57,764 nt of DNA, taken from assembly GCF_030317105.1 (NCBI RefSeq), contig NZ_JASZYG010000029.1, positions 1 to 57,764 on the forward strand, given 5' to 3'. Shown here piece after piece: positions 48,701 through 56,958 of the stretch; position 1 is the first letter of the stretch; every line of letters begins with the position of its first letter. The position numbers and the translations under genes were made by a program. Source of the DNA: Variovorax brevis (GTDB lineage: Bacteria; Pseudomonadota; Gammaproteobacteria; Burkholderiales; Burkholderiaceae_C). The notes under the pieces are model-generated. The model searched no databases, was not told the DNA's origin, and worked only from the letters and a program-made list of their open reading frames with translations.

Positions 48701-50547
48701 TCGGCCTGCCGGCCGTGCCGGGCAGCCCGGGGACGCTGCCCGTGCCGTTCTGGATCAATGCGACCGCCAGCGACCTGATCGGAACGAGTGTGGGTCTTTG
48801 GGAGACGGTGACCGGTGGCACGCTGTCGGTCCCGACCTCCAGCCTGACGCCAGCCGAGATCACCTACCTCGAAAACAATGGCTGGAGCCTCATCGGCAAC
48901 AACCTCACGACGGCGGCGGCGCCGGTCCTCGGCACGATACCGTTCGCCGTCTATGTCGACTTCGCTGAAGGCAGACCGGTCCCGTTCCCGGCGACCATCC
49001 CCGGTGCGCCCGCGACGGCGCGCGTGCCCGATCAGGGTGGCGTGACCCTCGCCGTGGGTGGCGCCGTGACAGGCTCGACCCTGTCGGTCAATGGCAATAC
49101 CGCCAGCGCTTCGGTCACCGGCAACAGCGCTTCCAACAGCGTTTCGATCGCGGGCACCTCGATCGCGGCCGGAAGCGGGCAGACCGTGGCCTCGGTATCG
49201 GCAGGAGGGCTGGGGTTGGGCGGAGGCGCCCAAGCCGACCACACGTTGGTCAACAGCCAGGGTGTCAACGACGCGGTTCCGTTGTCCTCGAGCGTCTATG
49301 GCAGGTACGCGATCGACGCGCGGCCGGGATCCGCGATCACGGGTTCGAGCCTGAGCGTGTCGAACAACGCGCAGCGGGGCATGGCCGTTGCCAATACCGC
49401 GGCGAACAGCCTTGCCGTGAGTGGCGGCAACGTGCAGACAACGTCGGCACTCGTTTCGCAGCAGTGGAGCGGCGCTCAGGTCAGCGCGGCTTCCGACATG
49501 GAGCTCTATGCGCCGGGCGCCGTATCGGGGTCGTCGGTCGCGCTGTCCGGCAATGCCAACACCGCGCTCGGCGTCGCCAACGACGCGAGCAATGCGCTCA
49601 GCGTGTCCGGCACCAACGTGACCCCCGTGGGCCCCGTGACCAATGCCCAGCTCCTGACGATAGCGGGGTCAGTGGGAGATCATGTGCTGAACAACACGCA
49701 GGGCGCGTTCTCGAGCGTGAATAGCACCGCAACTACCAAGCTCTACAACGAGGACGGCGCGGCGGCGGCCACTGCGGGACTGAACCACAGCAGTTTGACG
49801 ATCTCCGGCAACAGCACGGTCGCCGAGGCATCGTTGAACCGGGCGGACAACGCGGTCGCGCTGAACGCCACGGCCGCGGAGGGCGCCAACGCCGGACTCG
49901 CCAACGCACAATTCAGCATCGGCGCGGCGACAGCCAGCGCGACCACCGCGGCGACTTTCGCATTGAACGGCACGGGTGCGCCGCCGGTGGCGTACCCGGC
50001 GCTGAACCAGGGCAGTGCGACGATTGACGGCAACAGCACCACGGCGCTCGCGCGCGGCAATGTCGCGAGCAACCTGCTCGCAGTCTCTGCAGGCAGGGGC
50101 TACGGCGTGTCGTCAGCGAGCACGGCGGGTTCTTCCCAACCCGGCGACACGCAGGCGACGGCAGCAATCCAGAACTGGCAGAGCAACCTGGGTGATGTGT
50201 CGGCGACAAGCACTGCCAGCTACTCGGTCGCGCTCAACGGGACCGGTGGGGCAGCCGCTTCGACCGGCGGCTCGATCGGCGTGACCTCCAACACCGTGGC
50301 GGCGTCGGCCTATGGCAACAGCGTGACCAACGGCGTGACGGTGGCTGCGCCGAACACCGGCAGCCCTACCGCGGCGGTCAGCAACTACCAGGTCAATGCA
50401 GGCAACGTCACCGCCACGGCGACAAGCGTGAGCTACGGCATCGGCGTCACCAGCGCTGTCACGCGCAGCGCGCTGCGCGTGACGGGCAACCAGGTCAGCG
50501 CCACGGCGGTGGGCAACTCCGCTGTCAACACGATTGCTGCCCGCTGA
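45781..50547 (+). CDS. Giant HfaD-like surface protein with about 19 degenerate repeats
   Basis: 1588 residues from ATG at 45781 (MKKTNNKPAPRKG); an in-frame start at 45733 lacks support. Long signal peptide ending about NAHASP. The remainder is Ala/Ser/Thr/Asn/Gly/Val-rich with no Cys. By eye about 19 repeats, 70-90 residues apart, follow GN-x7-8-GN-x-A-x-N-x-L (GNTASASVTGNSASNSVSIA; SNTVAASAYGNSVTNGVTVA; last GNQVSATAVGNSAVNTIAAR). Repeats and position match HfaD holdfast-attachment proteins but at far greater length. Likely a beta-rich surface fibre. A 1211-codon antisense frame opposite is a composition artefact. Confidence 0.8.
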   Translation: MKKTNNKPAPRKGPQTMRNGVSVAVTVLGTLMAANAHASPMPPSSIATTQSSIDSDGNVMSVTTTGYQSVQNSQISSEDHAATASGSNVGLSVNGPQTGSTHSVTSNSLSSVATGNTGTNSIDLGLTGAMPVDGEALLNLQNNVGVVFSTASTNSVGLMLNGFSSGGAGTTNNTISADATFNSASSTIAGIVPNGYISATPASAALSYGGATLTSLEQGSIVATSQQGAAGASSNATARDNTIGLTLSSDGANTVSAAPVLSGNAITATLQGNSAVNGVGIQSGGAPAFAGSAVVTNLQVVQGQGPTTHTATNSGSTIEATIGTDSAGNANTLQGALAVQNNSITSAITGNQALGALGAAGNSIQLGDGMSFAGPASASVNGSTSTVNGANAAAVNADLAILNTQANVDVSLTSSVSGGSIAAVAQSPAGAAVTVSGNSMTAAASGNAASGAIASGKDAATFSGTAALNSQQANYGSGVTATNSHDVIGAFTGNGVDNPGTTSASTITTANNLLGATAYGNESGQSLSLAAATLGMGSGNAVLTNGDQPSGSVSAVGGATIANLQSSYASPVTATMDPLADGGIGVSASASVAIAGSTISVAGNTQQAIGVSNSGVNALSLSGTSVGAGAGIASVQNVDAASTVAAALNNPSSGAVIDSPIQGSTLSLTGDLHRAIGYGNSASSTLNVSANSLDMTGASSGVASVVDSNTLGGTVSAAYGVLSSQSAMAAVGATVSVDPTLPQASVGQFMQFGADVTGSTVGIQQNTIVAAAYGNAAASGIALGLGAGVSSEGYAPVANVTNAQQVDADITAAASGGRLVLAAIDGAVTASSVANSRNEIQALAIGNQASGNTLSVTGNAINVASAVPRGGAGGAFLGTSITDAAFSVQNVQTGAGTVTATQLTSGGIPAAASIATQVSGVVANSGLEANGNSSVASATSNSATNALSMSANLVATSSALQNTQMTTAAVTALIGLPAVPGSPGTLPVPFWINATASDLIGTSVGLWETVTGGTLSVPTSSLTPAEITYLENNGWSLIGNNLTTAAAPVLGTIPFAVYVDFAEGRPVPFPATIPGAPATARVPDQGGVTLAVGGAVTGSTLSVNGNTASASVTGNSASNSVSIAGTSIAAGSGQTVASVSAGGLGLGGGAQADHTLVNSQGVNDAVPLSSSVYGRYAIDARPGSAITGSSLSVSNNAQRGMAVANTAANSLAVSGGNVQTTSALVSQQWSGAQVSAASDMELYAPGAVSGSSVALSGNANTALGVANDASNALSVSGTNVTPVGPVTNAQLLTIAGSVGDHVLNNTQGAFSSVNSTATTKLYNEDGAAAATAGLNHSSLTISGNSTVAEASLNRADNAVALNATAAEGANAGLANAQFSIGAATASATTAATFALNGTGAPPVAYPALNQGSATIDGNSTTALARGNVASNLLAVSAGRGYGVSSASTAGSSQPGDTQATAAIQNWQSNLGDVSATSTASYSVALNGTGGAAASTGGSIGVTSNTVAASAYGNSVTNGVTVAAPNTGSPTAAVSNYQVNAGNVTATATSVSYGIGVTSAVTRSALRVTGNQVSATAVGNSAVNTIAAR

Positions 50548-50583
50548 AGACATTCCCCTGATCCCGGAGCTCCACCAACCTCG

Positions 50584-50624
50584 CCGGGCCTTCAAGCCCG
50601 GAATTGCGCAGGCGATTCCGGGCT
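50584..50624 (+). terminator. Nested alternative hairpins after the HfaD-like gene
   Basis: Hairpin 1 is CCGGGC-CTTCAA-GCCCGG (50584-50601). Hairpin 2 is AGCCCGGAAT, a 10-nt loop, ATTCCGGGCT (50595-50624). They share GCCCGG, so only one can form at a time. No T-run follows. Position 37 nt after the stop suggests a transcript end or processing site. Confidence 0.55.
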
Positions 50625-50727
50625 ACGCAGCAATTCGCGCCCGGACGAAGCCAACGAATGAGCGTCCCGTGTGGATGACGGGGGATCGATCCGTTGGCCA
50701 TGGATTTCCACAACACTGAGTACAACC

Positions 50728-51486
50728 GTGACACAGACATCCGTACCGAAGCATCATCTGGAACGCGCAGCCCATGCCATTGAACAGGCCGTGCACGAAA
50801 TCTTCGAGCCCGAGCATGAATTGCCGTTCACCGCGCAGACCGATCTCATGCTTCTGAGTCCGAACGAACAAGATCTGGTCGTTCGCGCCGAGAAGATGAG
50901 TTATCAGGCTCAACCTGCGGAGTCGGCAGTCAAGTTCTGCCTGACATCGGCGGCATCTCTTCTTGCGATCGCACATTCGCTGCTCGACGATACCTCGCCG
51001 CTATCGTGCGCGCAGCGAGAACGCATCTGGAAGGACCTGGCCGAAGACTCGAAGATCGCGGGCCGCGCGGCTTACCGGGCAGCCCTGATCCTGTCGGACC
51101 CCAACGCAAGCGCGAACGACGACGTGCTGCGCAATCGGGCGCCTGCGCCGCAGTCCTCCGAGGTGCAGCAGCAAATCGCGCAACGCGAAAAGGTCCTGGA
51201 GAAGTCGAGGCTCTATCGGCACTGGAGTCGCATCAAGGCGGACAAGATCACCGCGTCACAGTTCATCGAGTTCCTGCGGCCGTTGGCCGATCTCGACGGC
51301 GTCTGCGTGTCGTATATCTACGAGGACAAGGGCGGCGAAGAAAGGATCTACAACCAGGGCAATCAGGAAGTCCCTGGCAATCCCATGGTGGATGCGATCT
51401 GCAAGAAAGAGCTGACGCTCGAAAAAGCCATGACATTCGCCCTCAACGAGCAGGGAAAGGTGTGGATAGAGAGCATCTTCCTCTGA
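50728..51486 (+). CDS. Helical-domain protein of the local family with an unknown C-terminal domain
   Basis: 252 residues from GTG at 50728, chosen because alignment with the paralogue at 32554 begins here; the frame opens from 50671. Residues 1-130 match that paralogue closely (TDLMLLSPNEQD, SAASLLAIAHSL, AGRAAYRAALIL). The second half (about 150-252) starts with a coiled-coil-like stretch (QQQIAQREKVLEKSRLYRHW) and ends in a compact domain (FIEFLRPLADLDGVCVSYIY, VWIESIFL) that I do not recognise. It is not a receiver domain. It follows the HfaD-like gene, but 180 bp and hairpins intervene. Confidence 0.75.
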   Translation: MTQTSVPKHHLERAAHAIEQAVHEIFEPEHELPFTAQTDLMLLSPNEQDLVVRAEKMSYQAQPAESAVKFCLTSAASLLAIAHSLLDDTSPLSCAQRERIWKDLAEDSKIAGRAAYRAALILSDPNASANDDVLRNRAPAPQSSEVQQQIAQREKVLEKSRLYRHWSRIKADKITASQFIEFLRPLADLDGVCVSYIYEDKGGEERIYNQGNQEVPGNPMVDAICKKELTLEKAMTFALNEQGKVWIESIFL

Positions 51487-51948
51487 CGCCGCAGCTCGCA
51501 CACGTGTCCCGAGCTTTGCGAAGCCCGGACCGGGCCGATCCAACACCATCGGTCGCATGCCTTCCGGCCTTCGGTGAAGGAGGGATACATCCTGCCGGTT
51601 GCCAGGGATCTCCTGCGAATCATGGAGAAGACCAGTGGACGCGAGGCGATCGCTTTCCCGATCGCGACGCACAACATCACGCCCTGCGACGACGGGCTGC
51701 GTCACATGAACACCATCAAGCAGCCCTCGGTCGCAACGTCGGCCGCGACCGTCGGGGCCTCGCCCATGCACTGAGTGCAGGTGTAATCCAGCTCACATCC
51801 CCAACGTATCGTGTCGAGACCTCGTGCTCGCAAGAAGCAACCCAGGGTGCACCATTCAAGAACTCCTCGGGAATCGGCGTAAACGCCATTCCGGGGCGCA
51901 GTTCGAAGTGTCTGCATGTTCATTTGCGATGGGGAAGGATTTTTTCTC
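51487..51948. other. Intergenic region (462 bp)
   Basis: A 66-codon frame at 51574-51774 (MKEGYILPVARDLLRIMEKT) is open but has no family match or good ribosome site. The stretch 51931-51939 (GGGGAAGGA) is the ribosome site of the next gene. Nothing else is supported. Confidence 0.4.
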
Positions 51949-53304
51949 ATGTCATCATCACTTGCCGATCAATGGAATGGCGTCGACGCAAGCGCAAGGA
52001 TGTGCGGCTTCGAAACGACCGGGGCTGTCGCATTGATCTCCATCCTCAATTTCGGCCAGTTGTCCGATGCGTACGGCGTCTGGTTTGCCCGCAGCGTGAG
52101 CGACGAGATCAAGAGTCGGATCTGCGATGCCTTCCTGTCGGCTGAGGCGAGCGAACTCATCAGTCTGGGTCATCACGGCTTTTTGCTCTGCATGCGCCGG
52201 GAGTTGACTGCTGCGCGCAAAATCGAGGACGCTGGTCATCCGAGCGCGCAGATCGAAGCCTTTCTGACGGTCCTGGGTGGCGCGCCGGTTTGCGTGCAAG
52301 GCACGTCGGTGCTCGTGCGACTGCACGCGGACTGGTTGCCGCAATCGGGTCGAGCGAGCTCGGACCATGCCGAGGCCGACCTCGCCCCGTGTGATTGGCA
52401 CGCGCAGCACACTCGCGTGGACCATTTCTGGCGCAGGCGCTACCGCCGCGACATGCGCTTGGCCGTCAACGCCTGCGCGGCCCTGGCAGACGAAGGCATG
52501 GCGCTCAATTGGGAGTCGGTTCTCGACGCGCGTGACCCCGAGACGGCTTTCTACTTCGAGGGCAGCCTGCGCAGCCAGGCTGCACCTGGTGAGCGATGTG
52601 CTTCAGATTCGGCCACCATCCTTCCTTGCCTCGAGCGCCTTGGTTTGACCCGGGTCTTCGATCGCCTGGTCGTGCGCAAAGCTGTCGAATTCCTGAACCA
52701 ACACCCGTCCGCCAGCGCAGCGGTCACGCTGTCCGCACAGAGCGCCAGGCTCGATCACTGGTGGAGCTCCCTGCTGTGGATGATGGAATCCGATGCGTCC
52801 GTGGCGCGCCGTCTGGTCCTGGCACTCTCAGGGCTGGCCACCTTGGATCAGGCCGCTGTGCGGGACTTCTGCGAGGCGCTCCAGCAGCGCGGTTGCCGCA
52901 TCGCCATCTGCTGCCCGGACATGGACAGTTGCGAGATGCTCGGGGCAAAGGATTTTCTTGCCGACATCGTGAAACTCGACCGCCGCTTCATCGCATGCGC
53001 CCGTCAGTCCGAAGCGGGATTCGAGGATCTTCGCCGGGCGCTCAGGCTTTGCGATGCGATCACGCCCTTCACCGTGATTGACGGCATCGACGCCGAGGAC
53101 GACCTGCGAATCGCCCTGCGGGCGGCTTCGAGATGGCTGCAGGGCAGCTACGTCGATGGCGGTGGGCGGACGTCCGTCCGGCCTGCAGATACACCGGGCT
53201 TCGGACGTCGCACCGTGGCGAGATTGTTTGAAAGCGTGTGGCCGGCGCATCCGCGATCTGCCCGGTGCGCAGATGACGTCGCGCGAACCGACGTGGGCAT
53301 CTGA
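51949..53304 (+). CDS. Degenerate EAL-domain protein (probable catalytically inactive c-di-GMP-related protein)
   Basis: 451 residues; ATG at 51949 has a strong GGGGAAGGA site. Residues ~1-190 are of unknown fold. From ~200 the helix/strand pattern of an EAL domain is visible: FDRLVVRKAVEFLNQHPSAS; LVLALSGLATLDQAAVRDFC where active enzymes have the E-x-TE motif; ICCPDMDSC in place of DDFGTG; and DIVKLDRRFIACARQ. The EAL signature is absent (VLDARDPET in its place), so phosphodiesterase activity is unlikely. It may bind c-di-GMP or a partner. Confidence 0.7.
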   Translation: MSSSLADQWNGVDASARMCGFETTGAVALISILNFGQLSDAYGVWFARSVSDEIKSRICDAFLSAEASELISLGHHGFLLCMRRELTAARKIEDAGHPSAQIEAFLTVLGGAPVCVQGTSVLVRLHADWLPQSGRASSDHAEADLAPCDWHAQHTRVDHFWRRRYRRDMRLAVNACAALADEGMALNWESVLDARDPETAFYFEGSLRSQAAPGERCASDSATILPCLERLGLTRVFDRLVVRKAVEFLNQHPSASAAVTLSAQSARLDHWWSSLLWMMESDASVARRLVLALSGLATLDQAAVRDFCEALQQRGCRIAICCPDMDSCEMLGAKDFLADIVKLDRRFIACARQSEAGFEDLRRALRLCDAITPFTVIDGIDAEDDLRIALRAASRWLQGSYVDGGGRTSVRPADTPGFGRRTVARLFESVWPAHPRSARCADDVARTDVGI

Positions 53305-53340
53305 AGCTTCCATCCGACCGGACTTCGAGGGACAGAGAAC

Positions 53341-53682
53341 ATGAAGCGATACGCGCTCACCCTGATGCTCAGTTTCGTTGCCGGCACTGCTTCGGCGCAT
53401 GTGATCTACCGCTGCGAAGGCCGTGGCAGCATCAGCTATTCGGACCTCCCGTGCTCCGCCTTTGAAATTCCGGCGTCGCGCGCACAGGATTCCATGAAAG
53501 GTCTGCTCGAAGCACGAAATGCAGGCAGCCTGACAGGACCGCCTGCGGGGGAATCGTCAGGCGCGGCCGCGGCCGTTGCGGCTGCCGCGCGCTCCAAGGC
53601 CCTGGTCCCGCCGCCAAGCGCGGGGGCGGTCGGTTCCCCGATGCCACTGCGCAGGGCAGACGTGGTCTCGAACTCTCCGTGA
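53341..53682 (+). CDS. Small secreted DUF4124-like protein
   Basis: 113 residues. Signal peptide MKRYALTLMLSFVAGTASA, then HVIYRCEGRGSISYSDLPC, which is the DUF4124 pattern (YRC...G...YSD.PC) of small periplasmic proteins common in beta/gammaproteobacteria. The rest is an Ala/Ser/Pro-rich tail. Lies 36 nt after the EAL-like gene. Function unknown. Confidence 0.75.
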   Translation: MKRYALTLMLSFVAGTASAHVIYRCEGRGSISYSDLPCSAFEIPASRAQDSMKGLLEARNAGSLTGPPAGESSGAAAAVAAAARSKALVPPPSAGAVGSPMPLRRADVVSNSP

Positions 53683-53689
53683 ACTCCAG

Positions 53690-53815
53690 GAGTCCGTGCC
53701 TGACGCCTTGATCGTGTCGGTTTCCCTTCAATCTGTCACGCGGGGCCATTTCTGCGGCGTGTTGCGCCGCTACACGGGCTTCACGCCGCGGACCTTCCGG
53801 CTGGACGCCCGCACG
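53690..53815 (+). pseudogene. Fragment of an AraC-family regulator C-terminus
   Basis: One frame reads RGHFCGVLRRYTGFTPRTFR, the terminal HTH signature of AraC regulators, close to QGHFTGVFHRYTGYTPKVFR in the intact AraC gene at 1430-2368. The first HTH, the sensory domain and a start are missing. Confidence 0.75.
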
Positions 53816-53906
53816 GTGCAGGCCGATGTTGCCCTCACGCCATGTTTGAAGGGGAGTAATGCATTCGATGCAGCTTCGGCCTGCGATCCGATGCGCGCTG
53901 CCACAT

Positions 53907-53945
53907 CTGGCCCGGTCTCGGTGGCTCCCAACTGACGCTGTTCGG
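53907..53945 (+). promoter_or_regulatory. Dispersed element, copy C
   Basis: CTGGCCCGGTC, 13-nt spacer, ACTGACGCTGT and TCGG. Both blocks are identical to copy B; the spacer is 1 nt longer. It ends 28 nt before the helical-domain gene start at 53974. Confidence 0.5.
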
Positions 53946-53973
53946 TGAGTGCGCGATTGCCAACAATAAGGCC

Positions 53974-54441
53974 ATGACCGAAGCTCATCAGACCGACAGG
54001 GCAGCCGTCCTTCACGAGCGCCAGATGAAGACCACCGAAATGCTGGAACTCGAACGGGCTCTGCAAAAGCTCCAACTGATCCTCGATTGCCGCTATGGCG
54101 ACCACGAATACACGCCATGGGCGGGCCCCACGGAACTCGGCGAACTTCCGGCGGCGGCCAGGGAGGTGGCAAGACGCAAGGTCGACGAAGCCAACGAGTC
54201 GGCGCGTGAGCGCGCAGCGATCCACTTCTCCCTGACCTCATCGATCATGCTTGTCGGAGTGGCCCAGCGCCTCATGAGCGCGTCGGTCCATCTCTCGCCC
54301 AAAGAGCGGGCTGAGCGCTTGCGCCAGCTGACCCGCGATCTGCGCACCGCAGCACAAACCGCGTACCGCGCCGGGCTGATGGTGCTCAACGCGGAGCCGT
54401 GCCTCCCGTGGTGCGCCGACGGAAGAGAGGCGACCGCTTGA
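53974..54441 (+). CDS. Helical-domain protein of the local family
   Basis: 155 residues. The N-terminal half is a charged coiled-coil-like helix (MLELERALQKLQLILD) and a loop. Residues ~75-150 carry the family pattern SSIMLVGVAQRLM, LSPKERAERLRQL, AAQTAYRAGLMVLN. No receiver or other fused domain. Preceded by element C. Function unknown. Confidence 0.65.
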   Translation: MTEAHQTDRAAVLHERQMKTTEMLELERALQKLQLILDCRYGDHEYTPWAGPTELGELPAAAREVARRKVDEANESARERAAIHFSLTSSIMLVGVAQRLMSASVHLSPKERAERLRQLTRDLRTAAQTAYRAGLMVLNAEPCLPWCADGREATA

Positions 54442-54998
54442 CGCGAGTGGCAAGCATGAGCCTCATGCCGGTTCACTTTGCCGGCGGCGTTGGACACTCT
54501 GCGGGATCGTTGCTCTCATCTCTCTCATCAATGACGTTCCGATCTTGGCAAAGCTTGGCGATGGCCTTGTCCCGTCGCTAGAGCAGCGCTTTCAGGAGCT
54601 CTGCGAGCTGTTGGTTGCTTTCGGAAACGACGTGCTGCTCTCGTATGTCAAAGCCTGCAATGTGGTCGTGGCTGGCGCCTGTCCACCGGATCGAACCTGC
54701 CGCCGAAGGTCAAGTTCGGAAGTACTCCAGTCGCAGCCGTGCAATGGTGTCGAAGTCAGCTTTCAGTCGCTGTCGCCGTTCACTGTGAAAACTAGAACAG
54801 CCGCAATCAGAGTCTGCCGCCGTCCTTTCGGCTCGAAACCTCGAAGAGCTGCAGTCAGTCTGAAGTCGAAATTGGCTTCCCAGTGACTTTTTCCGACCCG
54901 TTTACTTTGAGGCCTCATTGACACGTCATAGCGGCGCCCTCTGTAGGTGCGTCCCAGGTCTCATCACCAGTCATGAACCATCACGAAGTTGCTCCGCG
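54442..54998. other. Region without a supported gene (557 bp)
   Basis: Several frames of 60-113 codons, none with domain features or consistent third-position bias. Probably degraded sequence adjoining the autotransporter fragment. Confidence 0.4.
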
Positions 54999-55246
54999 CT
55001 ACCAGCGCACTTTGATGCCAAGGGAGGCTTGCACTGGGAACCTGACGATCGCGTCGCCCCCGATGCTCCAGAGGTGGCCGACTTCACCATAGAGGCTGCT
55101 CGTGCGCGTCAGCCCCAGGGTGGTGCCTGCCGCCACTTCGACCGCGCCGTTGCTGCTTCCGCTTTCGATGGCGAGCGATCCTGCCGGCCCGATGAAGCTC
55201 ACCACGTCGCCGCCGAAGCTGGCCCAGTACAGGTTCAGGCGCGCTT
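54999..55246 (-). pseudogene. C-terminal fragment of an autotransporter beta-barrel
   Basis: Minus strand reads LNLYWASFGGDVVSFIG, then VEVAAGTTLGLTRTSSLYGE and VRFPVQASLGIKVRW, ending in the aromatic residue typical of outer-membrane barrels. A stop codon (TAA) interrupts the frame just upstream, and no passenger domain or start remains. Likely debris of a larger adhesin. Confidence 0.65.
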
Positions 55247-55425
55247 AGGGCTCCTAATGCGTCAGCCGTCGATGCGGACTCGCCACCGCCGCTGAAGGCT
55301 CGTTCACCGCAGCAGTTGTGGCGCGCGCCTGAATGCTGCAGCGGCTTTTCGGCAACTGCTTCGAACGCCACATGGACTTCGCTCGATGGCTCAACTCCAG
55401 TACTTTGCAATGTTGCCAGGCTTGA

Positions 55426-56106
55426 TCATTTGAACCACTCACCGAAAAGTCCAGCCAGGATGCCCTTGCGCGACGGCGCGGAACCCGCGGCAGCTGCCTC
55501 CCGGTGGCCAAAAGCGGACCATTCCGTGTTCAAGGCCGCCTCGAGTGCGGCAATGTTGCGCGGGTTGTATTGCCAGAACGCGTTGACTGAGAAATGCACG
55601 GCTCCCTTGGCGCCGTGCGCCGACTTCAAGAGAACACATTCGGCACCGACACTTTCGAGCAACGAAATTCCCGCCAGTGTCGGGATGAATGGCATGCCAT
55701 CAGCGCTACCCTCGAGATCGTGCGTCAACGAGATGCTGATCGCCGTTACTGTTCCGATGAGGCCGCAAATCTGCCTGACCAATTCGAGCAATACCACTCT
55801 GCCGAGCCCAAGATCGCGAAGACGCTGGACCTGCCCATCCGTTGAGACCGAGAAATTCTGGATGTGTGCGACGGTCGGGTCCTTGTCTGATGAACGGGGC
55901 ACCACCGCACCGAGATAGAGCTGTCCATAGTGGACGAGTACTGGACGGTCGAACGTACAGGGCTCCTCATTCGCTGCGCCAAAAAGCAATGGGCGAAGAT
56001 TCGATTCCTTCATATGATTTGGGCCTGGCTCAAGCGCCATGCCCTGGCCAATTCGTGCCCCAATGACCTCGGCGAGCAGCACAGAACGGGCGCAACCCTC
56101 GATCAC
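55426..56106 (-). CDS. Hypothetical protein, 226 aa
   Basis: Opens with GTG at 56106, 20 nt after the zinc-ribbon gene, so probably co-transcribed. It has regular helix/strand alternation (RVVLLELVRQICGLIGTVTA; ISISLTHDLEGS; AHGAKGAVHFSVNAFWQYN) and a Gly/Ala-rich end (GILAGLFGEWFK). No catalytic motif or domain was recognised. Third-position G/C bias is weaker than in the operons to the left, suggesting transfer or relaxed selection. Confidence 0.55.
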   Translation of the reverse strand: MIEGCARSVLLAEVIGARIGQGMALEPGPNHMKESNLRPLLFGAANEEPCTFDRPVLVHYGQLYLGAVVPRSSDKDPTVAHIQNFSVSTDGQVQRLRDLGLGRVVLLELVRQICGLIGTVTAISISLTHDLEGSADGMPFIPTLAGISLLESVGAECVLLKSAHGAKGAVHFSVNAFWQYNPRNIAALEAALNTEWSAFGHREAAAAGSAPSRKGILAGLFGEWFK

Positions 56107-56126
56107 CGCCGCCTGCTGGATGCCAG

Positions 56127-56384
56127 CTACGCTGTGGTGATTTCATGATCTATGGAAAGCTCCATAGAAGGTTTCTTCAGTTGTTTGATTTGTCCCTCGT
56201 GTTGCTTGAGCATCTGCTCCAGGTTCACCAGCCACAGTCGTCGCTCGAAGGCTGGCATGTCGAACGTGGCGCTGCAGCGGTCGCACTCCTGATGCCCGAG
56301 CACGGCGTCGGCCAGCGTTGGGGACGCGAGCGCCTCGCCGCATTTCGGGCAGCTACCAAGCAATTTCATGTCCGTAGTTCCCAT
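56127..56384 (-). CDS. Small zinc-ribbon protein, 85 aa
   Basis: From MGTTDMKLLG at 56384 (MKLLG at 56369 is possible). Four-Cys zinc ribbon: CPKC and CDRC separated by about 24 residues. A Glu/Gln/Lys-rich helix follows (LVNLEQMLKQHEGQIKQLKK). The longer frame to 56627 adds a Cys/Arg-rich non-coding-like stretch and is rejected. Upstream partner of the 226-aa gene. Confidence 0.55.
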   Translation of the reverse strand: MGTTDMKLLGSCPKCGEALASPTLADAVLGHQECDRCSATFDMPAFERRLWLVNLEQMLKQHEGQIKQLKKPSMELSIDHEITTA

Positions 56385-56691
56385 TGGCTTCTTGTCAGAG
56401 ACCCATTGTTGGCAACTGAGCTTTATTTGGGTAGGGCCAGTTTTCGGTGTATTGAGGGGACCAGTTGCACGGGCCTGCATGGAGAGCAGCAACGGGCGTC
56501 TCCGTGCGAACCGTGTCGCACTGGCGCACGCGCTTGGTCCTGGGCGGCACGTAGAACACATAAGCACGCAACACGTCGACGCCCAACGCGCTGTTCGAAA
56601 TCTACACGCGCGTGATCGCCGAACCACGTCGCTGGGTAGGCGAGCCCGCCTGGCTTTTCAGCCATCCCGCAACGGTTGAAAGGAGAAGCGA
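56385..56691. other. Region without a supported gene (307 bp)
   Basis: Upstream flank of the zinc-ribbon gene and of the IS3 fragment. Only short unrecognisable frames; no terminal inverted repeat identified. Confidence 0.35.
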
Positions 56692-56757
56692 TTGAAGAAG
56701 TCGAGATTCAGTAAAGAGCAGATCGCATGCGCATTGCGGTTGGCCGAGTCGACGCCG
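56692..56757 (+). pseudogene. 5' fragment of an IS3-family orfA
   Basis: Reads MKKSRFSKEQIACALRLAES, the common N-terminus of IS3-group orfA transposase subunits, preceded by AAGGAGAAG. Family similarity is lost after about 22 codons, so only the first end survives. Confidence 0.7.
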
Positions 56758-56958
56758 ATGGTCACATGTGCGCCGCGAGATGCCGGCCCTTTGGACCAAG
56801 GGCAGGGCGCGACTAGCCCGCGCCCGGCAGGAATGCGCCGGGATCGTTTGAATCGAACGTTTTCCGCGGGTCCTGTCGGCTTCTCCCGGCGCGTTCATGT
56901 CCTGCGCCTCGCACTGATGTCTTCCATTTCCAGCGCTCCCAAAACGACCAATCGACCA

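Noticed and set aside
45781..50547. Repeats in the giant gene as a CRISPR or DNA-level tandem array
   Set aside because: The repeats are conserved only at protein level, with variable spacing; there are no identical DNA repeats or spacers.
54545..54886. 113-codon plus-strand ORF
   Set aside because: Cys/Arg/Ser-rich, low coding bias, no ribosome site.
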